The notes under the pieces were generated by a model. It was not told where the DNA came from and made no database searches. It was given only the letters and a program-made list of their open reading frames with translations. DNA of 7,630 bases from assembly GCA_031288575.1 (NCBI GenBank), contig JAITRD010000042.1:1-7630 (forward strand), given 5' to 3'. Shown here piece by piece: positions 6,246 through 7,630 of this stretch. Position numbers and translations under genes: made by a program. This DNA comes from Treponema sp. (lineage in GTDB: Bacteria > Spirochaetota > Spirochaetia > Treponematales > Breznakiellaceae). Each line of letters begins with the position of its first letter. Within the stretch, counting starts at the first letter, position 1.

Positions 6246-7061
6246 ATGACCGCGGAAGAAAAAAGGGATCTTGCATCATTCCTTGACCTGGCTGCCGATT
6301 ACCTCCGGGACGGTTACAGACGGCCCCGGGAACCCTATAACTTTGCCGAAAACAGCGCCCCGGAGGGAGCCGCCTCTGCTGCCCCGGCGCCCCTCCCGGA
6401 TCTTCCGGGACCGGACTCCCCGGATACACCGGAGGGCATCGCCGCCGAGATTAGGGCCTGCGCCGGCTGTTCCCTGGCCGCCGCCCGGACCCGGACCGTG
6501 CCCGGCGAGGGGGTTTCCTCGCCCCTGGTTCTTGTGGTAGGGGAAGGCCCCGGGGCGGATGAGGACGCCGCGGGCAGGCCCTTTGTCGGCAGGGCGGGGC
6601 AGTACCTGGACCGTATGCTTGCCTCGGTGGCCCTTTCCCGGGAGCGGAATTGTTTTATCGCCAACACGGTAAAATGCCGTCCCCCGGAAAACCGGGACCC
6701 GCTGCCGGAGGAGGGCGCCGCCTGCCTTCCCTACCTGCTCCGGCAGATAAAATGCCTCAAACCCCTGGTCATCCTCTGCGCGGGGAAGGTCGCCGCCAAC
6801 CGGCTCCTGGGTTTTGACGGGACCGAAGGCATCGGCAGGCTCCGGGGCCGGTTTCACCCCTACGAGGGCCTTGAGGGGTATCCGGAAAGCCGCCGGGACC
6901 GGGCAATTCCCCTCCTCTGCACCTACCATCCCAGCGCGGTCCTGCGGGATCAGGGCCTCCGCCTCCCGGTCTGGGAGGATTTAAAACTGCTCAAGGCAAA
7001 ACTTTCCGAACTGGACGAGGCCTACGCCGCCGAAAGCGCCGCGGGGCCGGCGGGCAGGTAA
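6246..7061 (+). CDS. udg: Uracil-DNA glycosylase, family 4 (4Fe-4S type)
   Basis: This 271-residue protein belongs to the thermostable-type, iron-sulfur uracil-DNA glycosylases. These remove uracil from DNA to start base-excision repair. The four cluster cysteines are visible as C72-x2-C75, C144 (VKCRPPENRDP) and C160, with the 15-residue gap between the last two that the family shows. The uracil-binding/catalytic motif is GEGPGADEDAAGRPFVG at 99-115 (the family usually has GEAPG-x-x-ED). The second motif is HPSAVLR at 228-234. Residues 1-35 look helical and 36-63 are a Pro/Ala/Asp-rich linker, so the catalytic domain starts near 65. The N-terminal addition is longer than in the minimal family members (about 190-220). 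No good Shine-Dalgarno sequence precedes the ATG (GAATTAAGCC). The stop is two bases before priA, so the two are probably co-transcribed. Confidence 0.92.
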   Translation: MTAEEKRDLASFLDLAADYLRDGYRRPREPYNFAENSAPEGAASAAPAPLPDLPGPDSPDTPEGIAAEIRACAGCSLAAARTRTVPGEGVSSPLVLVVGEGPGADEDAAGRPFVGRAGQYLDRMLASVALSRERNCFIANTVKCRPPENRDPLPEEGAACLPYLLRQIKCLKPLVILCAGKVAANRLLGFDGTEGIGRLRGRFHPYEGLEGYPESRRDRAIPLLCTYHPSAVLRDQGLRLPVWEDLKLLKAKLSELDEAYAAESAAGPAGR

Positions 7062-7063
7062 TC

Positions 7064-7630
7064 ATGGCCGCCCCCTACCTGGACCTGGTTTTCGACATCC
7101 CCTCTCCCCAGGTAGTTACCTACCGTATCGATCCCAAGGGGGAAGGGGGGATGGGAAAACGGGTCATGGTACCCTTTGGCCGGCGGGAAGCCCTGGGCTA
7201 TATTGTCGCCGAGCGGGAAAGCCTTCCCCCGGGGGTGGAAGAGGCAGGGATCAAGGCGGTGCGCCGGGTGGTGGACGGGGAACCGGTCTTCGATAAAGAA
7301 GACTGGGAACTGGCGGAATGGATGGCGGGGTACTACCTCTGCGGCATCGGGCAGGCCCTGGCGGCGATGATCCCCTCGGGGCGGCGGGGTGTCTCCCCCC
7401 CTTCCCTCCCGGATGAAGGAGAAATGAGTCCGGAAACCCTGGAATTGTCCGGGGAGCAGGCCCGGGCCCTGGAAGCCCTGACCGGCCCCTTCCCCGGATA
7501 CCCCGGGCCTTTGCCCGCTGGGGAGGGGCAAGCCGGGGACCCGGGCGGCCCTGAACAGGGCGATCCCGGGGGGGAAAAAACCGGGGCTCCCCGGTCCCTG
7601 CCGCCGCCCCCCATGTTTTACCTTTCCGGC
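7064..7630 (+). CDS. priA: Primosomal protein N' / replication-restart helicase PriA, N-terminal part
   Basis: The frame is open from ATG 7064 to the window end (189 codons) without a stop. Residues 4-106 match the PriA 3'-DNA-end-binding domain: YLDLVFDIP, TYRID, GKRVMVPFGRREALGYIV, then AVRRVVDGEPVF and AEWMAGYYLCGIGQALAAMIPSG. Residues 128-140 (ELSGEQARALEAL) match the start of helicase lobe 1. The last residues, MFYLSG, are where the family runs into its Walker A (normally G-x-TGSGKTE), which should begin just past the window. PriA reloads the replisome at stalled forks. Two oddities stand out. Only about 20 residues separate the binding domain from the helicase, where E. coli PriA has a winged-helix domain. 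A Pro/Gly-rich insert of about 43 residues (141-183) comes before the Walker A. The ribosome binding site is weak (GGCAGG within udg). Confidence 0.87.
   Translation, partial: MAAPYLDLVFDIPSPQVVTYRIDPKGEGGMGKRVMVPFGRREALGYIVAERESLPPGVEEAGIKAVRRVVDGEPVFDKEDWELAEWMAGYYLCGIGQALAAMIPSGRRGVSPPSLPDEGEMSPETLELSGEQARALEALTGPFPGYPGPLPAGEGQAGDPGGPEQGDPGGEKTGAPRSLPPPPMFYLSG

Noticed and set aside
6276..6929. 217-codon minus-strand open frame opposite udg
   Set aside because: Its Gly/Pro/Arg-rich, non-homologous translation is typical of an antisense shadow in high-GC DNA. The sense frame has clear family-4 motifs.
7480..7600. Many GC-rich inverted repeats within the priA insert, for example TTGCCC with GGGCAA
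   Set aside because: Short complementary GC runs are expected in DNA this GC-rich and Pro/Gly-coding. None is long enough, or followed by a T run, to stand out.
7022..7614. Minus-strand open frames opposite priA
   Set aside because: These are shadows of a GC-rich coding region. The sense frame continues without a stop and carries PriA motifs on both sides of the low-complexity insert.

Overview
The window looks like ordinary chromosomal DNA of a fairly GC-rich bacterium. All recognisable genes are on the + strand and tightly packed. The best guess at the source is a treponeme-like spirochaete. This rests on the solute-binding protein's export signal, which ends in VFA followed by GGNKD, on the architecture of the Opp proteins, and on the start of a compact PriA. 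It is an inference from style and no marker gene is present.

Layout: (1) Positions 1-168 are the last 55 codons of an aminopeptidase C / bleomycin hydrolase (pepC). (2) Positions 192-6082 are a complete five-gene oligopeptide ABC importer operon: oppA (exported binding protein), oppB and oppC (membrane permeases), oppD and oppF (ATPases). From oppB to oppF each gene overlaps the next, by 8, 1 and 20 bases. The only gap inside the operon is the 82 bases between oppA and oppB, which hold a strong stem-loop. (3) Positions 6083-6245 are a 163-base gene-free stretch holding two long, mutually exclusive RNA-type stems. (4) Positions 6246-7061 encode a family-4 (iron-sulfur) uracil-DNA glycosylase. 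Two bases later, from 7064 and running off the window at 7630, comes the start of priA, the replication-restart helicase.

How the genes work together: OppA captures peptides in the periplasm and the OppBCDF complex imports them using ATP. The peptidase encoded just upstream could then degrade them, which suggests one peptide-utilisation unit. The udg-priA pair is a separate DNA repair / replication-restart unit.

I found no mobile element, CRISPR array, toxin-antitoxin, defence system, tRNA or rRNA, and nothing that amounts to a wholly new system. The points most worth a second look are the competing stems at 6100-6208, a 57-base tandem duplication inside oppD, and the unusual PriA. PriA appears to lack room for a winged-helix domain and carries a Pro/Gly-rich insert just before its expected Walker A motif. 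A smaller point is the oppA-oppB intercistronic stem-loop.
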